DNA of 64,000 nucleotides, from NCBI RefSeq assembly GCF_014356525.2, contig NC_052511.1:27420597-27484596 (forward strand), given 5' to 3'. Of this stretch, positions 63,620-64,000 are shown piece by piece. Origin of the DNA: Nilaparvata lugens. Its lineage: Eukaryota; Arthropoda; Insecta; Hemiptera; Delphacidae. The translations under genes and the position numbers were made by a program. The notes under the pieces were generated by a model. That model was not told where the DNA came from and did no database searches. It saw nothing but the letters and a program-made list of their open reading frames with translations. Within the stretch, counting starts at the first letter, position 1; each line of letters opens with the position of its first letter.

Positions 63620-64000
63620 CGGAAGATATTGTTGATCAAAAACTAAAATTCATCAAAATTGATTTTTTCTTCATATTTCACTCATTTTTAAAAAATCATA
63701 ATTCAGTACACATTGGAGATAGAGAGTTCCGAATGATATCATTTTATTCAGAATTTCATAATCTAGAAAAAAGGCGAGAGCAAATTTTTCTGTCCGATTA
63801 CGATATTTGGCAGAAATAGCTGAAAACTGGAAAATGAGCCGAAAATACGAGGTTTTTGGGCCATCCTGTATCTAGCACAAGGAAATTTTGCATGAAGAAA
63901 TTGGTACTGGACTTCTCTCATTTACCCAAATAATATATTAAAAATCAGAACCACAATATAAATTGCAAGCACACCCCCTTTTTTATGTCTTTATTGACTG
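63620..64000. repeat. Repeat copy 2 with reversed loop, cut by window end
   Basis: The inverted loop (63620-63697) is directly followed by the arm (63698-63736) and the 300-bp body. There is no left arm. The body is nearly identical to 62275-62579. Confidence 0.93.

Overview
This window is eukaryotic, AT-rich and intron-rich, and it comes from an insect. It carries an almost canonical Drk/Grb2 adaptor, small exons with GT-AG borders, CR1/Jockey-type LINEs, tRNA-derived SINEs and many inverted-repeat elements. The repeat style (frequent TAGGCCTA, and an abundant repeat that begins and ends with ACTTTCCTTGCC / GCAAGGAAAGT) makes me think of a hemipteran such as a planthopper. That is an impression, not a proof.

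Region 1 (1-22377, plus strand) holds the downstream part of drk. The exons are the second half of the N-terminal SH3 domain (1518-1615), SH2 part 1 (9799-9918), SH2 part 2 (11480-11645) and the C-terminal SH3 with the stop codon (22204-22377). The first coding exon or exons lie upstream of the window. A 4.6 kb block (8577-13195) carrying both SH2 exons is repeated in tandem at 13196-17819. In the second copy the first SH2 exon has lost one base. The large introns are filled with a nearly full ORF2 LINE (5595-9490, minus), a second decayed copy of that LINE (19936-21290) interrupted by a long-TIR element, a third unrelated LINE tail (21500-22071, plus), two SINEs and a recurrent hairpin-ended repeat.

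Region 2 (22378-28823) is the intergenic space between two convergent genes. It holds a deleted mariner-like element, two MITE-like inverted repeats and AT-rich sequence.

Region 3 (28824-43768, minus strand) is a CLC-family chloride/proton antiporter gene of the ClC-6/7 type. I could chain 16 exons with agreeing splice phases into about 698 codons without a stop. The gating and proton glutamates are kept. The GSGIP selectivity motif is GGGVS, the anion-coordinating tyrosine is phenylalanine, and most of CBS1 is missing.

Region 4 (43769-64000) has no protein gene I can recognise. A likely promoter and non-coding first exon of a plus-strand gene sits at about 45754-46204, divergent from the CLC gene. 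The remainder looks like a long first intron or intergenic space, with local tandem duplications, inverted repeats, purine-rich tracts, a pair of E2F-like sites, and a repeat at 62.2 and 63.7 kb whose hairpin loop is in opposite orientation in the two copies.

Functionally the two genes are unrelated: Drk links receptor tyrosine kinases to Ras activation, and the CLC protein would move anions across endolysosomal-type membranes. I found no operon-like or defence-like system. The most unusual items are the drk exon duplication, the atypical CLC, the three equal-length palindromes at 38.2 kb and the flipped loop at 62-63.7 kb.
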